64,000 bases of DNA from CGIF01 sp031674855 (GTDB lineage: Bacteria > Bacillota_I > Bacilli_A > Mycoplasmatales > CGIF01): positions 551,213 through 615,212 of the forward strand of contig CP125275.1 in NCBI GenBank assembly GCA_031674855.1, read 5' to 3'. Both the position numbers and the translations under genes were made by a program. The notes under the pieces are model-generated. The model saw only the letters and a list, made by a program, of their open reading frames with translations, ran no database searches and was not told where the DNA came from. Shown one piece after another: positions 43,608-52,565 of the stretch; position 1 is the stretch's first letter; every line of letters begins with the position of its first letter.

Positions 43608-44555
43608 ATGAATCGAAAAATTACTCAAACTGAATTTGAACAATTAAGTCAGCGATTAAAAGAATTATATGCTTCTTTGCTTCAAAATAGTATTGAGATT
43701 TTGTTTAGAGGTGACAAAAAGGAAGAAGAAAAATTTATTGAAATCGCCGGAACTCATATCTTTTACGTTAGAAAAGGAAACATTCTGTCAATTATCTCTA
43801 GTTTGGTAGGTTTAGAATTGATAGGATTAAAAAAAGATAACAAATTATCGGCTTTAGGTGATTTGACTTTTAATGAATGAAGTAGTAAAATAGGTCAAAG
43901 ATTAGAGGAGCATTGTGCTGCTAATGGATACTACAAGCCTAATTCTATATCTAACCTAACATCATTAAAAGAGAGATTCAAAAAAGTAAAAGAAATTTTA
44001 AAAAACAAAGTCCAACTTTGTCAGTTATTAAATTATGCTGATAAGGAGGATTATGATGCAATTGTTGACGAACTTATTTTTCTAGAAACAATAAAAGAAA
44101 TATCTTCTGATAGTGGGGAAATTTACTTTGTTGATGACATTTTTTTTGAAAAACTTAATTTTTATTTTGAAGACCTCATTGGGCGAGTTGAAAAGTTAAT
44201 TGGTAAAAAGGAACAGGCCGAAAGAACAAATAACTCTTCTTCTGCTTCAAGTCTTTTTTCTGATAATCATAAGAGTAATTTAGAAGCAGAAATTAGACGA
44301 CTTCAAAACCAAGTTAGTGAACTAGAGAATAATATTGATAACACTACTGACAACACCCAAAAAGAAACTTATCAAAAAATGCTTGATGTAACTCAAAAAA
44401 ATTTAGAAAATAAAAAAAAAGAGAAAGATAAATTAAATCAAAGCAATACTTCCTACAATGGTAAATTGAACTTTGCAATTGGTTTAGGAGTTGGAGCAAT
44501 AATAATTGGCCTAATTTGCCTAATTTTACTTGTTAGTCGGAGAAAGGAAAGATAA
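43608..44555 (+). CDS. Tail-anchored coiled-coil protein
   Basis: 315 codons (ATG 43608, TAA 44553). The N-terminal 200 residues are helical and soluble (FEQLSQRLKELYASLLQNS, YADKEDYDAIVDEL), followed by a coiled coil (about 225-280, LEAEIRRLQNQVSELENN) and a C-terminal membrane helix (LGVGAIIIGLICLILLV) ending in basic residues. The gene lies between fusA and tuf and begins after a long alternating TA stretch (about 43586-43608). Family not recognised. Confidence 0.65.
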
Positions 44556-44649
44556 TCTTAGTGCTAAAAGGTTATTTACTTTTTTTCTAACGATTAAAAA
44601 AAGCATTTTCAAAAGAGTAAAATAATAAATATATAAAAAAATTTAGTCT

Positions 44650-45882
44650 ATGGCAGAAAACGTAACAAATTTAAAAAAACCACATATAAATACCGGAAGT
44701 TTGGGACATGTTGATGATGGAAAAACTACTATGATTGCCGCAATGACGAAAGTTCTCTCAAAAAAGGGATTAGCTAAATTTGTTGATTACGGTAAAATCG
44801 ATAATGCTCCGGAGGAAAAAGCACGCGGTATTACTATTAGTGCTTCTCACGTGGAAATGGAAACTGAAAAAAGACATTATAGTTTCATCGATTGTCCAGG
44901 ACACGCTGATTATATTAAAAACATGATTACTGGTGCTGCCCAAATGGATGGCGGAGCAATTTTGGTAGTTAATGCTGAAAAAGGTTCTCAAGAACAAACT
45001 CGGGAACACATGCGTTTAGCTCGTCAAATTGGTATTAAATACTTAGTTGTATTCATCAACAAAGTTGATTTAGTTCAAGATGAATCAATGTTAGAATTAG
45101 CAGAGTTTGATATTCGTGATAACTTAACTAAATTTGGATTTGATGGCGACAACACTCCAATCATTAAAGGTTCAGCGGCAGCAGCTTTGGGAATATTACC
45201 CGAAGAAGCAGTAAAAAAATTAGGCGAAGCTAAAGTTCTTGAAATAGGTGAAAAAGCCATCGAAGCTTTATTAGATGCAGTTGATAATTACATTCCTACT
45301 CCAGTTCGAGACACTGAATCACCTTTCTTATTGCCGATTGCTGGTAATAACAGCATTAAAGGCCGGGGAACAGTAGTTACTGGTAAAGTAGCGCGCGGAA
45401 CTTTAAAAAAAGGTCAAGAAGTAGAAATTGTTGGTTTTGGCGAAACTATTAAAGCTAAGGCGGCAAGCATGGAAATGCATCACAAAAACTATGATGAAGT
45501 GTTTCCAGGCGATGACATCGGAATTCTTCTGCCTGGCATTGACCGTGATGACTCGGTAGCGACTGGTAAGGTGTTGGCTAAACCAGGAACTATTAAAGCT
45601 TACAAAAAATTCGAAGCTAGTGCTTACTTCTTGACTAAAGAAGAGGGTGGTCGTGCTACTCCTTTCAAAAACGATTACCAACCTCAATTTTACATTTGAA
45701 CTGCTCGAGTAACTGGAAGTATTAAATTGCCAGAAGGACAAACGGAAATTGAATTAGGCAAAGAACAAACTTTTGTAGTAGAATTGGAAACTGCTGTAGC
45801 GATGGAAAATAATGTTAACTTCATTATTCGAGAATCGAAAAAAACTATTGCCGGGGGACGGATAATTAAAATTATTGAATAA
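44650..45882 (+). CDS. tuf: Elongation factor Tu
   Basis: 410 codons (ATG 44650, TAA 45880). It delivers aminoacyl-tRNA to the ribosome. G1 reads GHVDDGKTT (residues 19-27), G2 RGITIS, G3 DCPGHADY (with the catalytic His), G4 NKVD, and domains II-III continue with GRGTVVTGKV, FPGDDIGILLPGI and QPQFYIWTARVTG, where TGA supplies the Trp. The E. coli His22 of GHVDHGKT is Asp23 here, and several other positions deviate from the usual consensus (SLGHVDD, AQMDGGAILVVNAEKGSQEQT). The length is slightly more than the common 394. Only one tuf is seen in the window. Confidence 0.95.
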
Positions 45883-45941
45883 AAAAAATAATTTTCAGTT
45901 GCAAAAATCCTTTTCTATAATTAAAAAATAGATTAGGATAA

Positions 45942-46387
45942 ATGAATAATAAAATAATCACCCAAGCTAAAAAAAAACTTTACGACTATAAGTTAATAGA
46001 AAGATACACAGCAGGAATAGTTTTGACTGGAGGGGAAATAAAATCACTTCGCGATCATCAGGTTTCAATAAATGAAGCTTATGTTTTATCACAACAGCAA
46101 GAACTTTATGCTATTAATATAAATATCTCTACTTATAAGGCATCTAAGGTAAAAAATGATCCTCGTAGAAAAAGAAAACTGCTGTTAAAAAAAAAGAAAT
46201 TAATGAATTGATTGGCTCTATCAAAGCTAAAAATTATGTCATAGTTCCAATTAAACTTTTTATTAATGAAAGAGGATGGGCAAAATTAGAAATCGCTTTG
46301 GCGCAACATCTTCGTAAGTATCAAATCAAGGAAAAAATTAAAGAAAAAGAAATTGAACGAAGTCTTCGAAAGGGCAATTTCTGATAA
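45942..46387 (+). CDS. smpB: SsrA-binding protein SmpB, frameshifted in poly-A
   Basis: The ATG at 45942 opens MNNKIITQAKKKLYDY ... GGEIKSLRDHQVSINEAYVL ... DPRRKRKLLL, matching SmpB, but a run of nine A (46187-46195) leads to an early stop in LMN. With one more A the frame goes on as KKKEINELIGSIKAKNYVIVPIKLFINERGWAKLEIALAQ and ends at TAA 46385, giving the normal length of about 148. SmpB brings tmRNA to stalled ribosomes. The same kind of break is seen in pheS, so both are likely read correctly by slippage or are sequencing errors. It converges with rnhB, 6 bases apart. Confidence 0.85.
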
Positions 46388-46393
46388 TTTACT

Positions 46394-47062
46394 CTATCTA
46401 TTTTTAAATGAATTTTTGTATTTTTGTCAAAGTTTTTCCTTATTACAGTTTGGTTTTAACAAGCTTTTTATTGGTTCATAGGTTTTGCGATGTAAATCGC
46501 ATATTCCGTAACTAAAGATAGCGTTTAAATGAGTGATATTGGGATAGCCTTTATTACTAAATCATTCATAAAGTGGATATTTTTTGTGTAGTTTTTGCAT
46601 AATATTATCCCGAGCTACTTTGGCAAGAATTGAAGCAGCGGCTATGTTAATTGAGCGATGATCACCACCAACTACACTTACAGACTTAATTCCTTCTATT
46701 TCGATTTTTTCTTTTCCATCCACTAAGCATAAATCGGGTTTGATTTTCAAGCCCAAAGTTGCTTCTATCATTGCTTCTTTAGTTGACCCGAGAGGATTTT
46801 TTTCTTCCACCTCACGAGCACTTTTGGAAACTATTTTATAGTCCAAAGCTTTTTTTTTGATGATGCGGTAAACAATTTTTCTTTGCTCGGGATTAAGAGA
46901 CTTTGAATCTTGGATTAAAGAGTTTTGGAAATTAGTCGGCAAAACAACGGATGCTACCACTAATGGTCCAGCTAAAGCTCCGCGTCCAGCCTCATCAACT
47001 CCAGCAATTAGCGGATAATACTCTCAAAAATTTAATTCTAAACCCAAACTCTTCCTTGTCAT
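46394..47062 (-). CDS. rnhB: Ribonuclease HII
   Basis: 222 codons (ATG 47060-47062, TAG 46394). It cuts the RNA strand of RNA-DNA hybrids and removes single ribonucleotides from DNA. Signatures: AGVDEAGRGALAGPLV near residue 20, DSKSLNPEQR, LCLVDGKEK, and SILAKVARD near 150, with the acidic active-site residues in place. The end after NCNKEKL continues through a TGA (Trp) to QKYKNSFKNR. The start was chosen at the only ATG upstream of the first motif. Confidence 0.95.
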
Positions 47063-47111
47063 TTTTTATCGCTAAAATTTTATTAATAATTCTTAATTAA
47101 TTTTAAAAAAA

Positions 47112-47200
47112 GGAGGTATACCCAAGTGGCTGAAGGGGGCAGTTTCGAAAACTGTTAGGGAGTTAAATCCGCGGGGGTTCGAATCCCTCTACCTCCGCCA
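47112..47200 (+). tRNA. tRNA-Ser (CGA anticodon)
   Basis: 89 bases with a long variable arm (TTAGGGAGTTAAATCCGC), the hallmark of serine tRNAs. The acceptor GGAGGTA pairs with TACCTCC, the anticodon loop is TTCGAAA (anticodon CGA, codon UCG), and the genomic CCA is present. A tRNA-Pro lies 42 bases downstream. Confidence 0.92.
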
Positions 47201-47242
47201 ATATTAAAAAATGTATTATAATTAAACAAAAAACTTAATTTT

Positions 47243-47317
47243 CGGAAAGTGGCCTAATGGCAAGGCACTTGGTTTGGGACCAAGGGAGTGTGAGTTCGAG
47301 TCTCGCCTTTCCGACCA
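47243..47317 (+). tRNA. tRNA-Pro (TGG anticodon)
   Basis: 75 bases: acceptor CGGAAAG pairing with CTTTCCG, D arm GGCCTAATGGCAAGGC, anticodon loop TTTGGGA (anticodon TGG), T arm TGTGAGTTCGAGTCTCGC, and CCA. It ends at the left border of the mobile region at 47.3-52.6 kb. Confidence 0.92.
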
Positions 47318-48010
47318 TTATTAATAATTGTTTTATTTAGGATTTAGTAATCCGAATATTGACAACAATATACGATAAAACAGTAATTAATAATTGTTGA
47401 AATAAACAAATCTTCTTTTTTATTTATCTCTTTTTTTAGTTTTGTTTTTTTTGTAGGATTTTTTTAGGTTTCTTTTTTTCTCTGTTTGGTTTTTTAACGA
47501 ACATAGCAACGGCAGAAACACTAAGCAAATATCTTTCTTAAAACTGAATCTAATAGAGTTCTTAAAGAAGCAAAAACCATTCTTAATTCTCTTATCCGAA
47601 AAGTAAGTTATTAAGTATTCTTTCGGTCTTAGGTTTTTAACAAAACCACGACACCAGCAGAAAAAGAACCAAGAACTATTTTTATAATAGATTCCCAAAT
47701 TCTTACACTTATAACCACTATCACTTAGAGGATGGAAACCAATCTTTCAACATCTTATAAACAGCGAAGCGGATGCTGGGCCTAGTCTAAAAGGTTTTGG
47801 AAAGCAAGAACCAGAATGGAAGCGAAACAAGTTTTAACTTGTGAAGCGTATAAATATCTCACTACTTAAAAAGTTAGTGGGAGCGAAGCCCTACTCCATA
47901 GGGCGAAGCGTAAAGATATAACCTTTGAGGAGAAGAAGGCTCTTATCGTAGATAAGAAAAGAAAAATCAAGAAAAAGAAAAGAAGTCAAAAAAACACCAT
48001 CGCCTTTTAT
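47318..48010. other. Non-coding, hairpin-rich phage-like leader
   Basis: 693 bases without a credible gene between tRNA-Pro and the phage-like gene at 48011. The left half is plain AT-rich. The right half (about 47760-47930) is more GC-rich and carries several copies of the short word GCGAAGC (or close forms), including a pair flanking the hairpin CCCTA-CTCCA-TAGGG near 47890. The word spacing is not regular enough for a CRISPR array. It could be the replication origin or packaging signal of a former single-stranded-DNA phage. Confidence 0.45.
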
Positions 48011-48283
48011 ATGAACCAACCCGAATACACTCTCCGCATCACCATTAAGGATATTGAACCTAAAACCGATAAGAACTTTAATCGTTATCATCTCATCCAC
48101 TTTGACAATAGCAACTATAACCATGGTTATGCTTTTTCAAACAGCACCGAAAAACCAACTTTTGACATTTTAACAGAAAGCCCGGAAAAGTTGGTTAACC
48201 GTTGAGTTAAAATTGTTTACCAAATTAATCAAACTTTTAACCGTTCTTTTTGTCAAGTTAAATCCATTAGTTTAATTGAATAA
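48011..48283 (+). CDS. Small phage-like OB-fold candidate
   Basis: 90 codons (ATG 48011, TAA 48281). A beta-rich chain (YTLRITIKDIEPKTDKNFN, RWVKIVYQINQTFN, CQVKSISLIE) with the length and strand layout of the single-stranded-DNA-binding proteins of small phages, similar in form to the gene at 18736. The next gene follows after three bases. Assignment is by pattern only. Confidence 0.5.
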
Positions 48284-48286
48284 ATT

Positions 48287-48436
48287 ATGAACTATTTAGC
48301 CCTTTTTGCCACTATCTTAGTGGCTGATTTAGTTTCTTTTATCTTGTTTCTACTCTTGCTTGCTTGATTATTACCGAAACTAATTATCCATAAGTTAAAA
48401 AACTGATGGAACAAACTTCTCAATCCCTTTGCTTAA
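48287..48436 (+). CDS. Very small phage-like membrane protein
   Basis: 49 codons (ATG 48287, TAA 48434). One hydrophobic helix (LALFATILVADLVSFILFLL) followed by a basic, Trp-containing end (KLIIHKLKNWWNKLLNPFA). Size and charge pattern fit a filamentous-phage coat protein. It is the second gene of the plus-strand block. Confidence 0.5.
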
Positions 48437-48481
48437 AGCTGTATACAGGCTGTATACAACCCCTTTTTAAACAACACTAAA

Positions 48482-49234
48482 ATGACCTGAAAAAACGAAT
48501 ACAATCACAATCGCCAAACTTATCTCACTCAAAAACAGCGAGAAAGACGACAAAAATTAAAGACTAATCCAACTAATTCTGCTACTGACAGCAGTAAGTA
48601 TTATGGAGCTCAAAACATCAAAATCTTAATGTCTTTTAAAGAATACACGGAATTGTCTAAGGATAAAAAGAAGCTGTGGTTAGACTTCAATTGAACCCTC
48701 CAAGATTGTCAATCAGCTATCCAAGAAGGATTAGGTGATATCACCGCCATTATGAAATTAGAGCAAGTAGCCAACATTCTCATTCGCGATTATTGAACTA
48801 CGGCTAAATCAGAACTTAGACAAAAAACTAAATCCTGAAACTCTTTATCTGATAACCAACAACAACGACTAATTAAATTCTGAGGACGAGAAAAAGCTAG
48901 AATAGAAAAGAATTTTTTAGATACCAACGAAAAACTAGAACGCCAAAGTCAAGAATACTTAAAAGAAATCGAACTCCAAAAATTCCACGAAGAACAAGGT
49001 AAGATTAAATGTGCTTGTTATGAATGTTCCGAAAGAGCCAACATTCAGCAAGAAATCAAAAGCAAGGTCTTTGGTTATCAAACTAAAAACAGCAAAGAAC
49101 AATGTCCTGACTGTCAAAAATTTTTCAAAGAACTAGATGAAGAGCATGGTCTTTGTGCTAAATGTGTGATAATGACCGCAATAATTTGATTCTTGACTTC
49201 TTTTGATACCTTGGCATTAGGATTAACGAACTAA
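48482..49234 (+). CDS. Phage-like helical protein with zinc clusters
   Basis: 250 codons (ATG 48482, TAA 49232). The first two thirds are helical and basic (RQTYLTQKQRERRQKL, EKARIEKNFLDTNEKLERQS), and the end has two Cys pairs typical of a zinc ribbon (CACYEC and CPDC...CAKC). The last 26 residues (VIMTAIIWFLTS...) are out of frame with a recombinase sequence that starts at the same place, so the natural C-terminus was probably lost by a frameshift or fusion near 49165. Function unknown; may bind DNA. Confidence 0.5.
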
Positions 49235-49641
49235 TTAATATTCGCCATAGCGATTATATTGCGATGGTGATTTAAGAATATTAGGCAAAGGCAATAAATA
49301 CCGCTCTTTACCACTACCACCTTTTTTAATCCCTCACTTTGACCCTTATTCCAAAAATTTTTTATTTTTAACTAGAAGCGGTAAAAAACTCACTAAGGGA
49401 CAAATTAGGCGAAATCTAAAACGCAAAGCTAAGTTGGCAGGAATTAAAAAGAACATCAGCCCTCATTCTTTTCGCCGTAGTCTCGCCACTAATTCTTATA
49501 ACCTAGGCATTAGCTAGACACTATCCAAAAACAGTTAGGACATAGCAATTTAAATACTACCTTAGGCTACATCCACAACGACTATGGTGCTTTTTACCAA
49601 GATTGTAGTAAGTTGTGAGTAAATCAGAGAATATTTAGTTA
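49164..49641 (+). pseudogene. Tyrosine recombinase C-terminal relic
   Basis: Three frames together code the catalytic half of a phage-type integrase: the first active-site Arg in YLGIRINELINIRHSDY, then GKGNKYRSLPLPPF, the HxxR box HSFRRSLATN, and LGHSNLNTTLGYIHNDY, where the catalytic Tyr lies. Frame changes near 49270 and 49515, plus in-frame stops, show it is dead. The start is lost where it runs out of the previous gene. A close relative is at 51494. Confidence 0.65.
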
Positions 49642-49689
49642 AAATTTAGTATTATGGTAAAGAAAATTAAGCAATTAAATTTAAATCCT

Positions 49690-50121
49690 TTGTCAGTAGC
49701 AAAGTTTTTTTATGAAAAAGGAGTAGAAATCTTTCCAATTAACCAACAATTAATTTACTTTACTTGCTTAGAAGCAATGAAAGAAAATTATTTACTTTTT
49801 AATGAAGAATGACAAGCTTGACCTAATGGACCAGCTTTAAAGTCAGTAATCGATGAAATGTATGATAATCGTGATAAGTTAAAATCATTCTTTAAACCAA
49901 TTGAGAATATTGATAATGAATTAGTGCTTAACTGAGCTGAAAAGACATTTAAAAAATATAAGAACACCGAACAATACCTTCTTTTTGAAAAAGCACAAAA
50001 CAAGCCTTGAAAGGATGCTCGCAAACCTCTTAAAACAGAAAGAGAAATTGGCAAAATAACTTTAAATAGTTTATTAAATTATACTCATAAAAACAACAGC
50101 CGACAATTTAAAACAGTTTAA
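49690..50121 (+). CDS. Panacea-domain (DUF4065) antitoxin candidate
   Basis: The domain reads VAKFFYEKGVEIFPINQQLIYF ... EEWQAWPNGPALKSVIDEMYDN, the pattern of Panacea/SocA proteins, many of which are antitoxins of phage-borne toxin-antitoxin systems. It ends at TAA 50119, one base before the next gene, as expected for such a pair. I place the start at a TTG (49690); an ATG at 49653 (MVKKIKQL) is out of frame by one base in a short T run, so the true start may be there if the sequence has an error. Confidence 0.6.
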
Positions 50122-50122
50122 G

Positions 50123-50593
50123 ATGCTGATAGTCTTTGATAAATTACTGCTAGAATGCATTCATGATTCTGGTTTACATAATCGTTGTCAAGCAAACAAA
50201 CTACGCTCTTTACTTCCTGTTTTATTAGAAAATTTTTCGGAATTTAATAACTTAACTTTTAAAGAAATTAATAAAGAGCGTAATTGTCACTTTGTTAATT
50301 ATCACACAACAAAGAAAATTATTGAATTTTTTAACAAATACGCTAAAAAGAGTGAAGTTAAATCCTTTGTTTATTATTCCAACCTTTACCAAATAGCTAT
50401 CCCTAATACCGAAATTAGATTAATTGGTGATTTAAAAACTAACTACTTTCATACTAAGCAAAAGAGTTATGATGATTTATTTTCAGTTTTATTCGTTGAC
50501 TTTGAACACTCTTTACATTCTAATCTAAATAAGCAAAAACAGAAAGAGAAAGAACTAATCTGCATTATGAAAGAAAAAGATTGTAATCACTAA
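50123..50593 (+). CDS. Putative toxin paired with Panacea protein
   Basis: 156 codons (ATG 50123, TAA 50591), starting one base after the Panacea-domain gene. The protein is soluble and alpha/beta in pattern (LLLECIHDSGLHNRCQANKL, TKKIIEFFNKYAKK, EIRLIGDLKTNYFHTKQ, FSVLFVDFEHS). No known toxin motif is visible, but position and spacing match the second gene of a Panacea toxin-antitoxin pair. It could instead be an unrelated phage gene. Confidence 0.45.
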   Translation: MLIVFDKLLLECIHDSGLHNRCQANKLRSLLPVLLENFSEFNNLTFKEINKERNCHFVNYHTTKKIIEFFNKYAKKSEVKSFVYYSNLYQIAIPNTEIRLIGDLKTNYFHTKQKSYDDLFSVLFVDFEHSLHSNLNKQKQKEKELICIMKEKDCNH

Positions 50594-51090
50594 CTAACAA
50601 TATAAAAAATAATAATATAGTAATTAACCTTTAAAGAAAGTTTTTTTATTGGTTGAATTAGCACCTAATCAAGAGGTTGGAGGTTCGATCCCTCTACAAG
50701 GCACCAAAGAAAAAGCAGTGTTTAATTCAGTAATTTCACTAGTTTTATTTTGGTTGTATAAACTTTGGTTGATTGAGTTCAGAGATTAATTATTTAACTC
50801 TGAAATCTTTTTTATTTTCTCTTTTTTTAATCTTTGCCAAGGCAGTTGTTTACAAAGATATGAAATAATTAGCAAGTGAGAAAAATCTCTTAAAATCAAA
50901 TGAAATCAAACCTCATTTACTTTTTTGAACTTCAAAAAGATAATGACCATGATAGTTTTTGGTTTCAATTAACGACCATAATGATTTGCTGAATATTAGC
51001 ATAAGATAACAAATAATTTTGTTCAGGCAACTTAAATTTTCTATATAGGTGAAATTACTTAATAGTAATTAATTCTATATGATAAAGAAT
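50594..51090. other. Intergenic with tRNA fragment
   Basis: 497 bases of AT-rich sequence. At 50661-50706 is the 3' half of a tRNA (described separately). A short frame at 50900-51004 (MKSNLIYFFELQKD..., 34 codons) is possible but not convincing. Nothing else is seen. Confidence 0.4.
50661..50706 (+). other. tRNA 3'-end remnant 1, possible attachment site
   Basis: Sequence ending in GGAGGTTCGATCCCTCT, a GGC acceptor part and CCA, i.e. a T arm with the conserved TTCGATC loop and the 3' end, but no matching 5' half upstream. A related copy lies at 52516-52559. Integrases often enter tRNA 3' ends and leave such fragments. Confidence 0.55.
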
Positions 51091-51493
51091 ATGACACAAA
51101 AACGAACAATACTTTTGATTGGAAGAACAAATAGCGGAAAAATCAGCTTTAGCCAATGTTTTAGTTAATAAAGAAAATGAATTTAAAGAAGGGGAGGGCT
51201 GAGCAAATGCCGTTACAACAAAATTACAAAAAGGCGATTTTGAAAATAATGGCATAACTTATCAAATAATTGATACCATAGGCCTTAGCGATACTAAATT
51301 AAGTGCTGTTGAAACAATAGAAAGATTATTGACAATTTTTTCTGATACAAAAGACGGAATAAATCAAATTCTTTTTTTGGTCAGAGGAAGTTTTGCCCGA
51401 GAACAAATTCATTTTCTTAATTCACTAGCAGATATTTTTTTTTGGAGAAGATTTTAGCAAATATGTTACTATTGTTAAAACAGGTGCTGAATT
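51091..51493 (+). pseudogene. AIG1/GIMAP-type GTPase, frameshifted and truncated
   Basis: ATG 51091 (MTQKRTILLIGRTNSGK) begins a P-loop GTPase. The base run after GGAAAA has one A too many, which breaks the frame inside the P loop; the rest reads on as ALANVLVNKENEFKEGEG, YQIIDTIGLSDTKLS and QILFLVRGSFAREQIHFLNSLADI, and a second one-base change follows in the T run near 51440 (FFGEDFSKYVTIVKTG). The pattern (IDTIGLSDTKLS, FLVRGSFAREQI) is that of the AIG1 GTPases that are abundant in Rhizophagus-type fungi, so acquisition from a fungal host is likely. The gene ends where a recombinase fragment begins. Confidence 0.65.
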
Positions 51494-51810
51494 TTCTAAT
51501 TAAGCACTTTAATCCACTTTTAGAAGATTATTTATTTCTAACCCGCAATGGTAAACATTTAACCAAAGGTCAGATTTTAAGAAATATCAAACGCCGAGCT
51601 AAGTTGGCTGGGATTACTAAAAATATCTCTTTACATACTTTTAGAAGGTCATTCGCGACTAACTCTCACAATAAAGGCATGAGATTAGACACTATTCAAA
51701 AACAATTAGGTCATGTTAATGTTAATACGGCCATGGAATACATTCACAACGATTATCAGGCCCTTTATGCTGATTATTCTAAACTATGAGTAAATAAAAA
51801 TATTTGTTAA
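51494..51810 (+). pseudogene. Tyrosine recombinase fragment, second copy
   Basis: A single open frame codes FNPLLEDYLFLTRNGKHLTKGQILRNIKRRAKLAGITKNIS, then the box HTFRRSFATNSHNKGMRLDTIQKQLGHVNVNTAMEYIHNDYQALY and ends at TAA 51808. It matches the relic at 49164 and keeps the HxxR box and the terminal Tyr, but the first Arg domain is missing because it joins straight onto the AIG1 relic. Hence a non-functional fragment that marks a recombination point. Confidence 0.7.
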
Positions 51811-51822
51811 AATTTAACTATT

Positions 51823-52152
51823 ATGAACAAAGATTTTGAAAAATATTTGTCAGAATTAGAAGATCCCAAAAACGACCAGGAGGAAAACTACGACTTACCG
51901 GAAAATCCTACTGCCTTAGAGTTGGCTAAATACAATATCTGTCAAAATATTTTGCGTTATAAAAGAGAAAATAATCTCAGTCGTGAGCAAGTAGCTCAGC
52001 AAATTCAATTAAGTAAAGCCGAAACCGAGGAACTTTTATTTTGTCATATCAATAATTTCACATTAGACCGCTTAACTGAATACGCTAGTCGTATTTTCTC
52101 TAATTTAGAAATAAAAATTACTAGGGCAGAAAACCGACAAATTAATATCTAA
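51823..52152 (+). CDS. HTH antitoxin, HigA/XRE-like
   Basis: 109 codons (ATG 51823, TAA 52150). The middle part (LELAKYNICQNILRYKRENNLSREQVAQQIQLSKAETEELLF) has the helix-turn-helix of XRE regulators, with a following HINNFTLDRLTEYASRIF as in HigA-type antitoxins. The next gene overlaps its stop by one base, and antitoxin-first order is common in this group. It probably represses its own promoter. Confidence 0.65.
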   Translation: MNKDFEKYLSELEDPKNDQEENYDLPENPTALELAKYNICQNILRYKRENNLSREQVAQQIQLSKAETEELLFCHINNFTLDRLTEYASRIFSNLEIKITRAENRQINI

Positions 52153-52445
52153 TGGAAAGGATTTGAGAATATGATTGTCATCTAAACTTTAATGGTCAAA
52201 AAATAACTAAACTAACTATCACTGACCATTGACAAGCCAAGCATCCCGAAATAAGTATCGATTTAATTGTTAAATTAGTAAATAAGCTAGACGGCAAAGA
52301 GGCTGAATTAACTAATTACCAAGGTGAAAGGAAAGTCTTTAAGTGAAGAACTTTTTATCAAAACAATGCTTACCGAATTATTTTCTGATTTAAGGATAGC
52401 ACGACTAACCATCTATGAATAAGGAATTGTTATCCCATTGATTAA
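52152..52445 (+). CDS. RelE/HigB-like toxin candidate
   Basis: 97 codons (ATG 52152, TAA 52443), overlapping the antitoxin gene by one base. The protein has ITKLTITDHWQAKHPEISID, a basic strand GERKVFKWRTFYQNNAYRIIFWF and a final WIRNCYPID. The basic strand and beta-rich end are those of small RelE-superfamily RNases, but the catalytic residues cannot be fixed by eye. TGA is used for Trp several times. Confidence 0.5.
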
Positions 52446-52515
52446 ACAATAATATTAAAACTATTATATCAACCTTTTAAATAAGAGATAAATTTTATCT
52501 TTTCTAAAAGTTAAC

Positions 52516-52559
52516 GCCGGATCAAAGGGTCGGGGGTTCTATGCCTCTACAAAGCATCA
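52516..52559 (+). other. tRNA 3'-end remnant 2, possible attachment site
   Basis: Reads GGGTCGGGGGTTC, then CCTCTACAAAGCATCA. It is similar to the remnant at 50661-50706 (same CCTCTACAA core and a CA ending) but more mutated. It lies just before trpS, at the border between mobile and core sequence. Confidence 0.45.
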
Positions 52560-52565
52560 TTTAAA

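Noticed and set aside
44770..45741. Minus-strand open frames opposite tuf
   Set aside because: They are shadows of the highly conserved EF-Tu coding sequence.
47420..47698. 92-codon minus-strand frame after tRNA-Pro
   Set aside because: The translation is a low-complexity Phe/Lys mix with no motif, in a region that otherwise looks non-coding.
47760..47930. GCGAAGC repeats as a CRISPR array
   Set aside because: The words are only seven bases long and unevenly spaced, and no Cas gene is present.
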